Below, one piece after another: positions 1 to 8,887 of a stretch of 64,000 nt of DNA. The translations under genes and the position numbers were made by a program. Origin of the DNA: Aphrocallistes beatrix (lineage: Eukaryota > Porifera > Hexactinellida > Sceptrulophora > Aphrocallistidae); assembly GCA_963281255.1 (NCBI GenBank), contig OY725497.1, forward strand, positions 992,001 to 1,056,000. Reading direction: 5' to 3'. The notes below the pieces were generated by a model, which was not told the origin of the DNA, searched no databases, and saw only the letters and a program-made list of their open reading frames with translations. The first letter of the stretch is position 1; each line of letters starts with the position of its first letter.

Positions 1-729
1 ATAGATTCTGAAACTGACAATGTTTACATTTGTGATTCAGGGAACAATCGTGTACAAGTGTTTACTAAAGATCTGGAATTCATATTTGATTTCAAAGAGA
101 AGATGGATTATCCAGAAGGTATCTGTGTCAACCATAGCAAAGTCTATGTTACTCAGTACGGGAGCCATTCCCTCAATGTGTACAGTACTGAAGGGAAATT
201 ATTAAACTCTGTTGGAAATGAAGGAGAAAGAAAACTTGAATTTGATAGGCCTAGAGGAGTTGATGTATCAAATGAGAAGAAAAGAATTTACATTTGTGAG
301 AGTAGAAATGCTAGAATTCAATGTTTAAACTTAGATCTTACATTCCATTCATTGATTGAGGATATTCCCTCTCCCAGAGATGTTAAGCTGACTTCTGATG
401 AGGTTGTGGTGTTGACATCAAAAGATTCGTGTGTTCGTTACTACAATTTTTCTCACCAGCTCATCAGACAGATAATACCTCTTGGAAAAGGGAACCAAGT
501 GATAAATCCATCCTACTTCTTTGTAGATAAATCTAACAACATTCTAATGACGGATTTTGCTACTAATTGTGTCTTCATCTTCTCTAACAGAAGAGAATTG
601 ATGCACAAATTCGGTCAGACAGGAGAAGATAAAGGAGAGTTCATTAATGTTGCAGGAGTTGCTCTAGACTCTGAAGATAGAATAATAGTAGCTTCTCGGA
701 ATTCCAATCATTGCATCCAACTATTCTGA
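1..729 (+). CDS. NHL-repeat protein, 3' part of the gene
   Basis: The frame is open from the first base of the window, so the 5' end lies outside; it stops at 727-729. About 242 residues are visible. They show repeated NHL-blade signatures such as 'NNRVQVF', 'RPRGVDVS', 'RIYICESRNARIQCL', 'GEFINVAGVALD' and a final 'NHCIQLF', typical of a six-bladed beta-propeller. In animals NHL propellers commonly follow a RING/B-box/coiled-coil (TRIM-NHL) or a plain coiled-coil, and bind RNA or protein. No intron is seen. The pseudogene at 59252-59878 carries a stretch close to residues 80-115 of this frame together with a coiled-coil N-terminus, so the missing 5' part probably encodes such a coiled-coil. 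Ligand and function cannot be told from sequence. Confidence 0.85.
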   Translation: MDSETDNVYICDSGNNRVQVFTKDLEFIFDFKEKMDYPEGICVNHSKVYVTQYGSHSLNVYSTEGKLLNSVGNEGERKLEFDRPRGVDVSNEKKRIYICESRNARIQCLNLDLTFHSLIEDIPSPRDVKLTSDEVVVLTSKDSCVRYYNFSHQLIRQIIPLGKGNQVINPSYFFVDKSNNILMTDFATNCVFIFSNRRELMHKFGQTGEDKGEFINVAGVALDSEDRIIVASRNSNHCIQLF

Positions 730-950
730 CTTTGGTATTTGTTTATTTATATTTTGTTAGGCTACATTCTTTGAAGTATTGATTCTCTATTATTATTACG
801 AGATTTTTTGGTGTTTCTTGGAATTTTGAGATTTATTTGTATTTAATTCTGTAATATCAACTTGTTTTTATCATTTTTATTGGCAAATGGTCATTTCCAT
901 TTGGCGATTGAGGTGTCAAAAGTAAACAAATGTATTTTCATATTTTTGCG

Positions 951-1319
951 GACATACCTAATTTCCGGGACGGGATGGGATCCCGTCCCGGAAATTAGGT
1001 ACCTTTTCTATCCCGTCCCGGAGATTAGGCATCTTGGCTCGTCCCGTCCCGGAAATTAGGCATCTTAATTATTAATTAATAATTATATAATAATAATTAT
1101 ATACTTTTAATAATTATATTTTAATAATTATATACTTTTAATAATTATATAATAATAATTATATACTTTTCAAGCTAAGTCGTTCCAGGGATAACCCTGG
1201 AACGACTTAGCTTGAAAAGTATAAACAGCGTTGATTTTCACTTTCAATTAACTTTCATTTTCACTTTCAATATCCCAAGTTGTTCCAGGGCCCGTCCCGT
1301 CCCGGAAATTAGGCATGTC
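951..1319. mobile_element. Palindromic MITE (GGRCATRCC family), hAT-like
   Basis: Terminal inverted repeats read GACATACCTAATTTCCGGG at 951 and its near-perfect complement ending at 1319. The left end carries a strong hairpin built on GGGACGGGAT/ATCCCGTCCC, and the same CCCGTCCCGGAAATTAGG block recurs at about 1012-1070. The interior has AT-rich tandem repeats (1070-1170) and a 50-bp palindrome (about 1172-1222, arms AAGCTAAGTCGTTCCAGGG). Flanks ATTTTTGC and TATTTTGC may be a decayed 8-bp target duplication. A short relative with an exact 8-bp duplication lies at 63774-63870. There is no coding capacity. Confidence 0.7.
1068..1170. repeat. AT-rich tandem repeat inside the MITE
   Basis: About three units of roughly 35 bp made of TAATAATTATATAATAATAA and ATATACTTTT variants follow one another. 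They lie inside the palindromic MITE and are probably replication-slippage products. Confidence 0.7.
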
Positions 1320-1669
1320 CTATTTTGCTTATCTTTTGAATACAGTTGCGGTATCTACTTGCTCAAATATTCCTCCCAGTATGAGACTGCTATTTTATTT
1401 CGCCAATTGAAATAAAGTATCACAGAAATGACTCCTTCTTCCTGTTCATCTAGTCACGCTTGTACTTAATTTATTGAAACATATTTGCATGGAGCTAAAA
1501 ATTGATGATTTCTTTCTTTATTTGAATTTTAAAAAAAATACTTTCAAATTATATTATAAACATACCAGATCGGATATTTGCTTGAGAAACTAGACTTCAG
1601 ACTAATCTCTCCAATGTTCCGCGGATCTAGCTCCTTCTCTGAAGCATATGTCGAGTTCCCTAAACCCCT

Positions 1670-1985
1670 GTCACCTCTGCAGACGGAAAGAAGCTGACTA
1701 AGAAGAGAAAGATGAGATATTCGATCAGAGGTGGTGGACTATTTCAGTCAAGAGGGACTAGACAAGTGCTACAGAATGGGTTCAACCACTTATACGGGCC
1801 GGATTTAGTTCCAGAACCAAGATCGTAGTGTCGATTCTGAACGCCTGTCGACGCATGAACGATTTCCCTACTGCGATGCGGATTCTTGAGTCGGTGAGAG
1901 TCCAGGAGTAATCCAGGAGATCAGACCTACCCTCACCGAACTCGACATCCTACTCGACAGCCCCAGAGGAACTAGGAATAGCTTA
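1670..1985 (+). pseudogene. COX5A: Cytochrome c oxidase subunit 5A pseudogene
   Basis: Translated piecewise in more than one frame, the segment reads 'DEIFDQRW', 'NGFNHLYGPDLVPEP', 'KIVVSILNACRRMNDF', 'TAMRILESVR', 'IQEIRPTLTELDILLDSP' and 'EELGI'. These match the order and spacing of animal COX5A, an inner-membrane subunit of complex IV ('YDMVPEPKI', 'ACRRLNDF', 'IQELRPTLNELGI', 'PEELGL'). Frame changes occur near 1760, just after the VPEP motif (about 1826) and after 1905, and in-frame stops are present, so it is not functional. No intron remnants are visible, which suggests a retrocopy, although no clear poly-A tail was found (an AAT repeat lies at 2134-2161). Confidence 0.75.
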
Positions 1986-2815
1986 GTTCCTATACTAAAT
2001 ATGGAACTAGTAATGTGTAGGACTGTCACTGGAAAATTGGTCCTAAGCTGAATGATGCCAAGTCCCAGTGAACAGTTATTGAGCTGGTTGCAGGTGAAAT
2101 CAATTTATTATTGCTTTTGTTTAATACTCAATGCTAATAATAATAATAATAATAATAATAAAATGGATATACAAATTAAATAGGTCAATATTAATATGAA
2201 ACGAACTTGGACAGTATGTGTTATATACATTCCACAAAATGGGTGAAACTGGCCTATCAACCAAGTCTCTTCAAATTATTTTATAAATCCACTTGGAAGA
2301 TGATAAGATGCCAATGATTTAACTATTTGCCAGGCAAAGAACTAGATTTGCAGGTCTAAATGCTAGGGTTATACTTTACTTAGTCCCAAAACTTTTGGGT
2401 AAAGATGTTACCAGTATTCTCGAAAATCAACAGAATGTTTATTCTGATTCTTAATTTTCCCATTTTCGCAACTTCTAATGTGAGGCCGAGTTTTAGTCTC
2501 TGATTACCATAAAAACCAAGCAACGTGACAGATTAGAATGCAAGGAGATTTGAGATGAACATTCAGCAAACAGACCAGACCCTCTGTTTGCAGAGTTAGC
2601 GGCGAAAAAAACACGAAAAAGTTTCTAATTGACTATCTAATTGGGATTCTAATTAGATATACTACATGTTTAAATTAGCTAATTTTCTGATACTTTACCT
2701 CCTCAATTGGAGAAATCGGGTTAACTGTGTTAGACAACGAGGTAACGGGTTGGAACCCCTTGTCTAGGCGCATGTAAAAAATGATCGAACCTTTTTAGGC
2801 TTTGAAAATTATAAG
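1986..2815. other. Intergenic, no gene seen
   Basis: AT-rich sequence with a short (AAT)n microsatellite at 2134-2161. No open frame with recognisable content was found on either strand. Confidence 0.6.
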
Positions 2816-3065
2816 CATAAAACCAATATTCCATGAAAAAATAGTCTCCCGGACCAATTTCCCTTAAAAAAATGGCCCCGGACCAATATTCCATGAAAAA
2901 ATAGTCTCCCGGACCAATTTTCCCTGAAAAAAATGGTCCCCTGGACCAATATTACATGGAAAATTGGACCATTGCAGGACCAAAATTTTCAGGATAGAAC
3001 CAATTTTCCATGAAAAATTTGATCCGGGGAACCAATTTTCCCGCAGACCAAAGTTTTCGTGACAG
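2816..3065. repeat. Degenerate GGACCAATTTTCC minisatellite
   Basis: Six to eight imperfect units of roughly 30-40 bp follow the pattern CCGGACCAATTTTCC ... TGAAAAAATGGTC. A 91-residue open frame on the minus strand here is only the repeat read through. Related GGACCAGTTTTGG units occur at 62150-62235 and 63005-63075, so the unit belongs to a dispersed family. Confidence 0.7.
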
Positions 3066-3284
3066 GACGAAGCAGAGTCTAACACAGTTATATGTATCAG
3101 GAATTTAGGATGACATGTATAAGAATAGCTTTCGATCATTTTTCGACATCAGAAAACTTTCCGATCAAATACCTATTTCAATTTTTAGTCAAATTTAGTA
3201 CAATAGCATCTTCGATCATTTCCCGACCTAAATTTCGATCAAAATCAGGCTACTCGTCTGGGATAGTAGGAACCCTCTAAATTA

Positions 3285-3355
3285 TTGGGTCTCACCTGGC
3301 GCCTCATGCGGACACGAAGTGTCCCCTAGCTACGCTACGCAAGTGCGCGAACCCC
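3285..3355 (+). mobile_element. Old Helitron-like 3' terminus
   Basis: The hairpin GCGGACACGAAGTGTCCCC followed by a GC-rich ACGCTACGCAAGTGCGCGAA tract resembles the 3' ends at 6057-6114, 6568-6627 and 58468-58528. It is more diverged and no 5' end was identified. Confidence 0.35.
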
Positions 3356-3583
3356 GCCTGTTCATAACTTATATTTGTTCATGGTGTACAGGAGTTACTA
3401 AATATTAGTGTTCATAGTTAATGCATATACACGATAACGTCGAGCTGACTGAAGAGTCAAATTTGAATTAATCAGATCTAAACATTCACAACACTAGCTA
3501 AATATTCTAAAGGATTATCATAATACTATATACATATTATTTAGTCATTATTTAAGTCTGCATGCCATTACACATTAGTTCTG

Positions 3584-4645
3584 TTAGTTTGCATAGGAGA
3601 GAGGAGACATTGGAAACAGCCACTCATATCTTCTTAAGCACTCCTCTAAACTCCCGCTCCAGATGCAGACGGCTAAATAATTGTACACATTCATTCTAAC
3701 GCCTACATTCAGCTGCCTCCCCAGCATCACGTTAGCCCTGTTGCCAGACAGCACCCCCACTGTCACCCAGCGTTCTCCAGTCGGGAGGTCGGCTTCAGCT
3801 ACTATACCAGAGCCTGAGTTGCCATATGTTGCATCACAATCGTGCCATAGAAGATGGTAGTCACTATCCACTAGAGAACAGCTAGATTTCCAGTACCTAT
3901 TTTTCGGTTTATCATCAGGAAATCCAAGGAATTCGATGAAAGAGCCAGCTGTGTGCGTGTGTAGAGATGAGCAGCTTGAGTAGACACTCAATCCTACGCG
4001 TGTGGGTATCCGGTTTATCTCTTTTGCTAACTCTAATACACTGTAATCATAGTCTTGGTGATTCCCAATTCCGTTTACCCATTTAAGTGGAAGGTAGATC
4101 TTGCGTACTCTGTACCATTCCACTTTATTCGATTTCACGACCCCCACTTCCACGCTGTCCAGCTCTACTGTGTATCTGCCATGTAGGAAGAAACAGTGAG
4201 CCGCTGTCAATACGTGCAGTTCATCGATCAACATCCCAGTACAGCCGACGTTCAAGCGCACTACCCCAGACATTGGGTGTTTTTTAGCATGTTTAGGCCT
4301 GATCGCTTCTCTGTCATCGACTCCGTATATTGCACGTCTGTTGCGCGTTTCCCATACGCTCTGATGGTCACAGGATTTATTGCAAGTAGGCCGTATTAGT
4401 CTTACTATTTTCTTTTCATCAATTATATTGACACTTCTGTCTTGATCAATGGTTATCTCCCTCCACGATATGTTGAGTGTATTGTAAATTCTATCATATC
4501 TTCCTCTGCCCTGATGTGGGACAAGTTTAGTGAATAAGAATATATCGCTAGGTAGTCCGTGGCCAGTAGTTCCTGCTTCAGTCACAACCAAACTTATATA
4601 AACAAATATAGTTAAAATAAAACGTATTTGAGATAGTATATCCAT
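3584..4645 (-). CDS. PRSS23/PRSS35-like secreted serine protease
   Basis: 353 residues in a single exon. Residues 1-24 form a signal peptide (hydrophobic run 'FILTIFVYISLVV'). A trypsin-like domain of the PRSS23/35 type follows: 'GCTGMLIDELHVLTAAHC' (His of the triad), 'HQDYDYSVLELAKEI' (Asp, with the family's DYDY pattern) and 'CDATYGNSGSGI' (Ser, compare CDAQPGASGSG in PRSS23). The tail 'VGVRMNVYNYLAVCIW' matches the PRSS23 C-terminus. The triad is intact, so an active secreted peptidase is likely; substrates are unknown. A 178-bp stretch (4025-4202) is repeated at 8131-8308 as a dead fragment, part of the tandem duplication. Confidence 0.85.
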   Translation of the reverse strand: MDILSQIRFILTIFVYISLVVTEAGTTGHGLPSDIFLFTKLVPHQGRGRYDRIYNTLNISWREITIDQDRSVNIIDEKKIVRLIRPTCNKSCDHQSVWETRNRRAIYGVDDREAIRPKHAKKHPMSGVVRLNVGCTGMLIDELHVLTAAHCFFLHGRYTVELDSVEVGVVKSNKVEWYRVRKIYLPLKWVNGIGNHQDYDYSVLELAKEINRIPTRVGLSVYSSCSSLHTHTAGSFIEFLGFPDDKPKNRYWKSSCSLVDSDYHLLWHDCDATYGNSGSGIVAEADLPTGERWVTVGVLSGNRANVMLGRQLNVGVRMNVYNYLAVCIWSGSLEECLRRYEWLFPMSPLSYAN

Positions 4646-4932
4646 GCTTTTAACTAAAACAATTGAAGAATGAAGTATAGTTATTAATAACTCTTCAACT
4701 ATTGAATAGTTTCTATATACTTGAACCTAGCCAAGTTAGAAACAAGTATGTATCTACAGTGTACCCACAAGTATTTAGTGGTTGATGGCACTATATGACT
4801 ATATTATAATGAATAAATTAATCTTGTCTATTTCAAAAACTAGTTGATTCGGTAGCTTTGGGGTGTAAAACAATTTGTCCTTTTAATAAACACTAATTGT
4901 CACCATGTATGTATAGTAAGCAAATCAAGTCC

Positions 4933-5038
4933 TTAACTGTAGAATGCCCAGCATTTATATGGCAGTGCCATAGAAAATGGCTGGGAGACATCCGCGATAT
5001 CGGGGACACTGTGTCCCCTCTGGGCATTCTACGGTTAA
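4933..5038. mobile_element. TTAA-flanked MITE, 98 bp
   Basis: The ends are CTGTAGAATGCCCAG at 4937 and the complement of CCGTAGAATGCCCAG ending at 5034, each bordered by TTAA (4933-4936 and 5035-5038). The interior holds a short hairpin GGGGACACTGTGTCCCC. The duplicated unit has no insertion at the equivalent site (near 8522-8545). Another end of the family, TTAACTGTAGAATGCCTAGC, lies at 12047. TTAA targets suggest a piggyBac-like driver. Confidence 0.75.
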
Positions 5039-5132
5039 TTACTGATAATCTTAATGCTCCGATGATGATGCATACGGATATAGCAATTTTTGTGTTCTAG
5101 CTCAGACTCTACAAGATTAAAATATAATATAA

Positions 5133-5178
5133 TACAACACAACACAACACAACACAACACAACACAACACAACACAAT
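5133..5178. repeat. (ACAAC)n microsatellite
   Basis: About nine units of ACAAC. The duplicated copy of the region (about 8615-8630) holds only a short interrupted version, so the array changed length after duplication. Confidence 0.85.
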
Positions 5179-5616
5179 AATTCAAAATAATATCCTGATT
5201 TTCATTTTGAAACAGTTGATGAATGTCTTTTTATGGAATCTGCTTGGTAAGAAGGAATTGAAAGTGTCATATACTAGTATGTAGTTACTTTCAGTACAAA
5301 AATTAACTGAAATAATAACCACAATAAGGAACTATGACATGCTATCAGTATTACTATTACTATTCGGAACCTTATCAAAGTGTGATAAATCTATACTTTA
5401 TAATATATAACATGGACCGGCTACCTTTTGAATGAAGTGTGCCAGTTTAACTATAATGTCAACATATTTATGACCTTGTGTGCCAGTGGCACGCCTGCTT
5501 ACTAGTGCTTAGAATTGCCGACTGAATCTACATAAATGTCGATCTATCGATCCACATTTATTTTAAACTCTGCGTTCCATGGGTTGATGGGCAACCTATG
5601 GCACGCGAACACTAAA

Positions 5617-6114
5617 TCCTTACTATTAAAACTCGATTAATGTGTATATGTTGCAGGCGAAATGCGTTTCAACGCGAAACGCGTTTCGCGTTGAAACGCA
5701 TTTCGCCTGCTACATATATATATATATATATATCTGTAACGAATTGATTGAAGAAACTGCCGGTCATAGAAAGCTAATTTTTGGCATGTGGGAGTCTTTT
5801 GGCCCTGGCTCCAGTAAGTTCTGAGCTCAGAGCAAAATGTCGACTCATCATGGAATTATGACGTCATTGTCACATTTTTAAAAGTTAAATGATGACTCAT
5901 CAGTTTGTTATGACGTCATCATTACGCATCAAAAATTTTAAAATTGCAAATTTGGTGATTTTTGAGTGATATCGATTATCAAAGTAGGACAGACATATTT
6001 AGAGATGCTCTCTCCCTTATAATTTACCAATGTGACCCCAGGCAACCGAAGGGAGCCTCCGGCGGACACAAAGTGTCCGCCAGCCGCGCAGCGCAAGCAA
6101 GCGAAGCGCGCTTG
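5617..6114 (+). mobile_element. Helitron-like non-autonomous element, copy 1
   Basis: The 5' end TCCTTACTATTAAAACTCG follows an A and recurs at 10792. The 3' end has the hairpin GGCGGACAC-AAA-GTGTCCGCC, then a GC-rich stem tract ending CTTG with T as the next base. That layout fits Helitron-type ends (TC start, hairpin near a CTRR-like terminus, insertion between A and T). Inside are the 58-bp palindrome, a (TA)n run and a body beginning TGTAACGAATTGATTGAAG (5738) shared with copy 2. No coding capacity. Confidence 0.5.
5653..5710. repeat. Perfect 58-bp palindrome
   Basis: Two perfect 29-bp arms meet without a loop at 5681/5682. The arm begins GCAGGCGAAATGCGTTTCAA. It is bordered by TGTATATG and TACATATATA, so it looks inserted into a TA-rich tract of the surrounding element. 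It can extrude as a cruciform. Confidence 0.95.
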
Positions 6115-6627
6115 TATATATATATATATATGTAACGAATTGATTGAAGAAACTGCCAGGCGCAGAAAGCTGATTTTTTGGCATATGAGAGTCTTTTTGC
6201 TATGGCTCCAGACCTCCAGTAAGTTCTGAGCTCAGACGAAAATGTCGACTCATCATGGAATTATGACGTCATTGTCACATTTTTAAAGTTAAGCGACACA
6301 GTTATTCGGGCATAACTCAACCATTATAGGAGATAGAAGGCTGAAAATTTAATAGAATCTGTATACTAACACGTCTCACATATGATGCAACTATCATAAA
6401 TGATGACTCATCACTTTGCTATGACGTCATCATTCCTCATCAAAATTTCAAAAATTGACAAATTGGTGTTTTTTCGAGTGATATCGATTTTAAAACTAAG
6501 ATGGACATATTTAGAGATGATTTCTCCCTTATAATTAACCAATGTCACCTCCAGGCGACCGAAGGGAGCCTCCGGCGGACACGAAGTGTCTGCCAGCCGC
6601 GCAGCGCAAGCAAGCGAAGCGCGCTTG
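6115..6627 (+). mobile_element. Helitron-like non-autonomous element, copy 2
   Basis: It starts in the (TA)n run that ends copy 1, repeats the TGTAACGAATTGATTGAAG body and ends with the same hairpin and CTTG at 6627. The next bases TGATCTATAAATTTG are exactly those found at 8832 in the duplicated unit, which lacks the element, so the right boundary is fixed by an empty site. It is longer than copy 1 by an internal segment near 6292-6400. Confidence 0.55.
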
Positions 6628-6684
6628 TGATCTATAAATTTGAAATAGATTTTTTAAAATTTAGCTTTTCTTAATCATTTTGTT

Positions 6685-8101
6685 ATGGATACATTTTGGA
6701 AACTGTTACATATAGAAATGTGTCTACTTTCACTCAGTAGCCTCTTATTTTGTATTCTCGCAATATTTGTCCTCTGCTATTACATAAGAAGGAGGTACCT
6801 ACTTGCTATCGAAATAAAAAGCATTCACAAGATGACCTAATAAGACCTGGCTACCAAAATCACCTGAAAAATCTAAAACTTTAATCAATGATATCTAATT
6901 TTATAATTTCAATCTTAATTGTCGAGTTACTCTTTAATTTTTCAGAATCGATGGAGCGCTTTGTAAACTGGCGCTTTTACTTCAGAGATTCAGTATTTTT
7001 TCATTTTTTGAAGAAATCTAACAAATATTTCTATAATCTAAATGTCATCATATTCAGCTACCACCTCTCTATACCGTGTCTGTTCCTTAAAGTCGTCTGG
7101 CTGGCATACTTACACTGTAGTGAACGACCGAAATTGATTTCGGCCGAAATTTCGGTTTCGGTTTCGGCCGAATTTCGGTATCGGTGACTTCACCGAAATC
7201 ATGATTAAATTCTGACTCAGAATTTCTGAGTAATGAACAGATTACTCTCAGCAAATGCGGAAAAAATATTATTTTGTAGAGAAAACCTACCCAAAGTTAA
7301 TTTCATTTATTAGAATCTAGTTACACAATATATCTACATACTTAATGAATTAGTGATTAGTTATGTTTATGCACCTTGATTAAATATAAAATAGTATGTA
7401 TTGTCTTGCAAATTGTGGCCGAAATACCGAAATTCGGTTTCGGTATTTCGGTGGAAAATTTCAATTTCGGCCGAAATTCGGTTTCGGTAAAATACTGGTT
7501 TCGGTCGTTCACTATTACACTGTCCTTATCGATACACCATCATGAGATGGATTGGTTGGATTGTGTTGAGGTGTGTGTTTTATTAGATAATTTAGGATTA
7601 GCTATTTACCACAAAGAATTACAAACTCTCAACAGTGCAATGCTTGCAGTTGTAATGCTAATTGACTTTGTCCTCTATCTCTCTTACTCTCGAAGGTTTT
7701 ACCAACACCTGAAGAGTAGAGAAATAGAGGCAAGGCTGTTTAAAGATAGACAATCTTATCTTGCAGAGAGATCTATTCGTCGTCATTTCAAGGTGGCCAG
7801 TATCCTTGTTGCTGTTGCTTTTTCATGTTTCTCAATTTCTCGAATATTATATCCAGCAATAACTGCATTGAACGGAATTTTCACTACTTTCCTCAACAAT
7901 AGTGAGAGGAGTATAATGAATCAATACCGCCACGAAATCGCAATTCTAGGATTAATCATATATTCGCTAATATACATTCTTAACTACCTTTATTTAGTGA
8001 CTATGATTGTGGGAAGATTTCTGCTCCAGAAATGGCGCCTCACCCACATTAACAAGAAGATTAAACCTATTGTTAGAGTATACCATAACTCATTGTATTA
8101 A
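6685..8101 (+). pseudogene. 7TM receptor-like gene, copy A, inactivated
   Basis: Nearly identical to the intact 350-residue gene at 8888-9940. Differences that destroy it are a 1-bp deletion after 'AIEIKSI' (near 6823), a stop in 'LKNLKL' (near 6882), a 397-bp hAT MITE at 7118-7514, and a deletion of about 17 bp near 7582 plus one in the last third that removes the 'FPDIESS' segment. The last ~180 codons are otherwise clean. Few silent differences from copy B mean inactivation was recent. Confidence 0.85.
7118..7514. mobile_element. hAT-type MITE inside 7TM copy A
   Basis: The inverted ends are TAGTGAACGACCGAAA and TTTCGGTCGTTCACTA, flanked by an exact 8-bp duplication TTACACTG (7110-7117 and 7515-7522). 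The uninterrupted site is present once in copy B near 9315. Sub-terminal arrays of TTTCGG/CCGAAA fill both ends, and there is no coding capacity. An 8-bp duplication and the TAGTG start are hAT hallmarks. Confidence 0.95.
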
Positions 8102-8130
8102 TGTTTTATTGATATTTGCAATATATTACA

Positions 8131-8308
8131 TGCTACCTCTAATACACTGTAATCATAGTCTTGGTGATTCCCAATTCCGTTTACCCATTTAAGTGGAAGG
8201 TAGATCTTGCGTACTCTGTACCATTCCACTTTATTCGATTTCACGACCCCCACTTCCACTCTGTCCAGCTCTACTGTGTATCTGCCATGTAGGAAGAAAC
8301 AGTGAGCC
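8131..8308 (-). pseudogene. Fragment of the PRSS23-like protease gene
   Basis: 178 bp almost identical to 4025-4202 in the same orientation, covering the region from the catalytic His to the DYDY segment. Both gene ends are missing. It abuts the 3' flank of 7TM copy A at 8130, marking the duplication breakpoint. Confidence 0.9.
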
Positions 8309-8887
8309 TATTGAGCGGAGTTGACTGTATTTGTCCTTTTAAACTCAAGTTGAAGTTCAAAAACTAGAAATCGAAAAATCTCTTAAAATCATTGACGTTA
8401 TTCGAATTACAATCAAAGACCATAGTAACCAAGATTGTTTGAGTAATAGAATTTTATACCCAATCGAGCTTGTATCAGAACTTAATTGTCACCCTGTATG
8501 TATAGTGAACAAATTAAAGTCCTTACTTAATGCTCTCCTTAATGCTCCGATGATGATGCATACGGATATAGCTATTTTTGTGTTCTAGCCCAGATTCAAG
8601 ATTAATTAAAATATAATACAACAAAACGCAATAAATCAAAATAATATCCTGATTTTCATTTTGAAACAGTTGATGAATGTCTTTTTATGGAATCTGCTTG
8701 GTAAGAAGGAATTGAAAGTGTCATATAGTATGTAGATACTTTCAGTAGAAAAATTAACTTAATTAATAACTACAATAAGGAACCGCCATCAATTTAGCTA
8801 AAGTGCTCGTGTAACATAGTTTGCCGATCCCTGATCTATAAATTTGAAATAGATTTTTTAAAAGTAACTTTTCTTAATCATTTTGTT

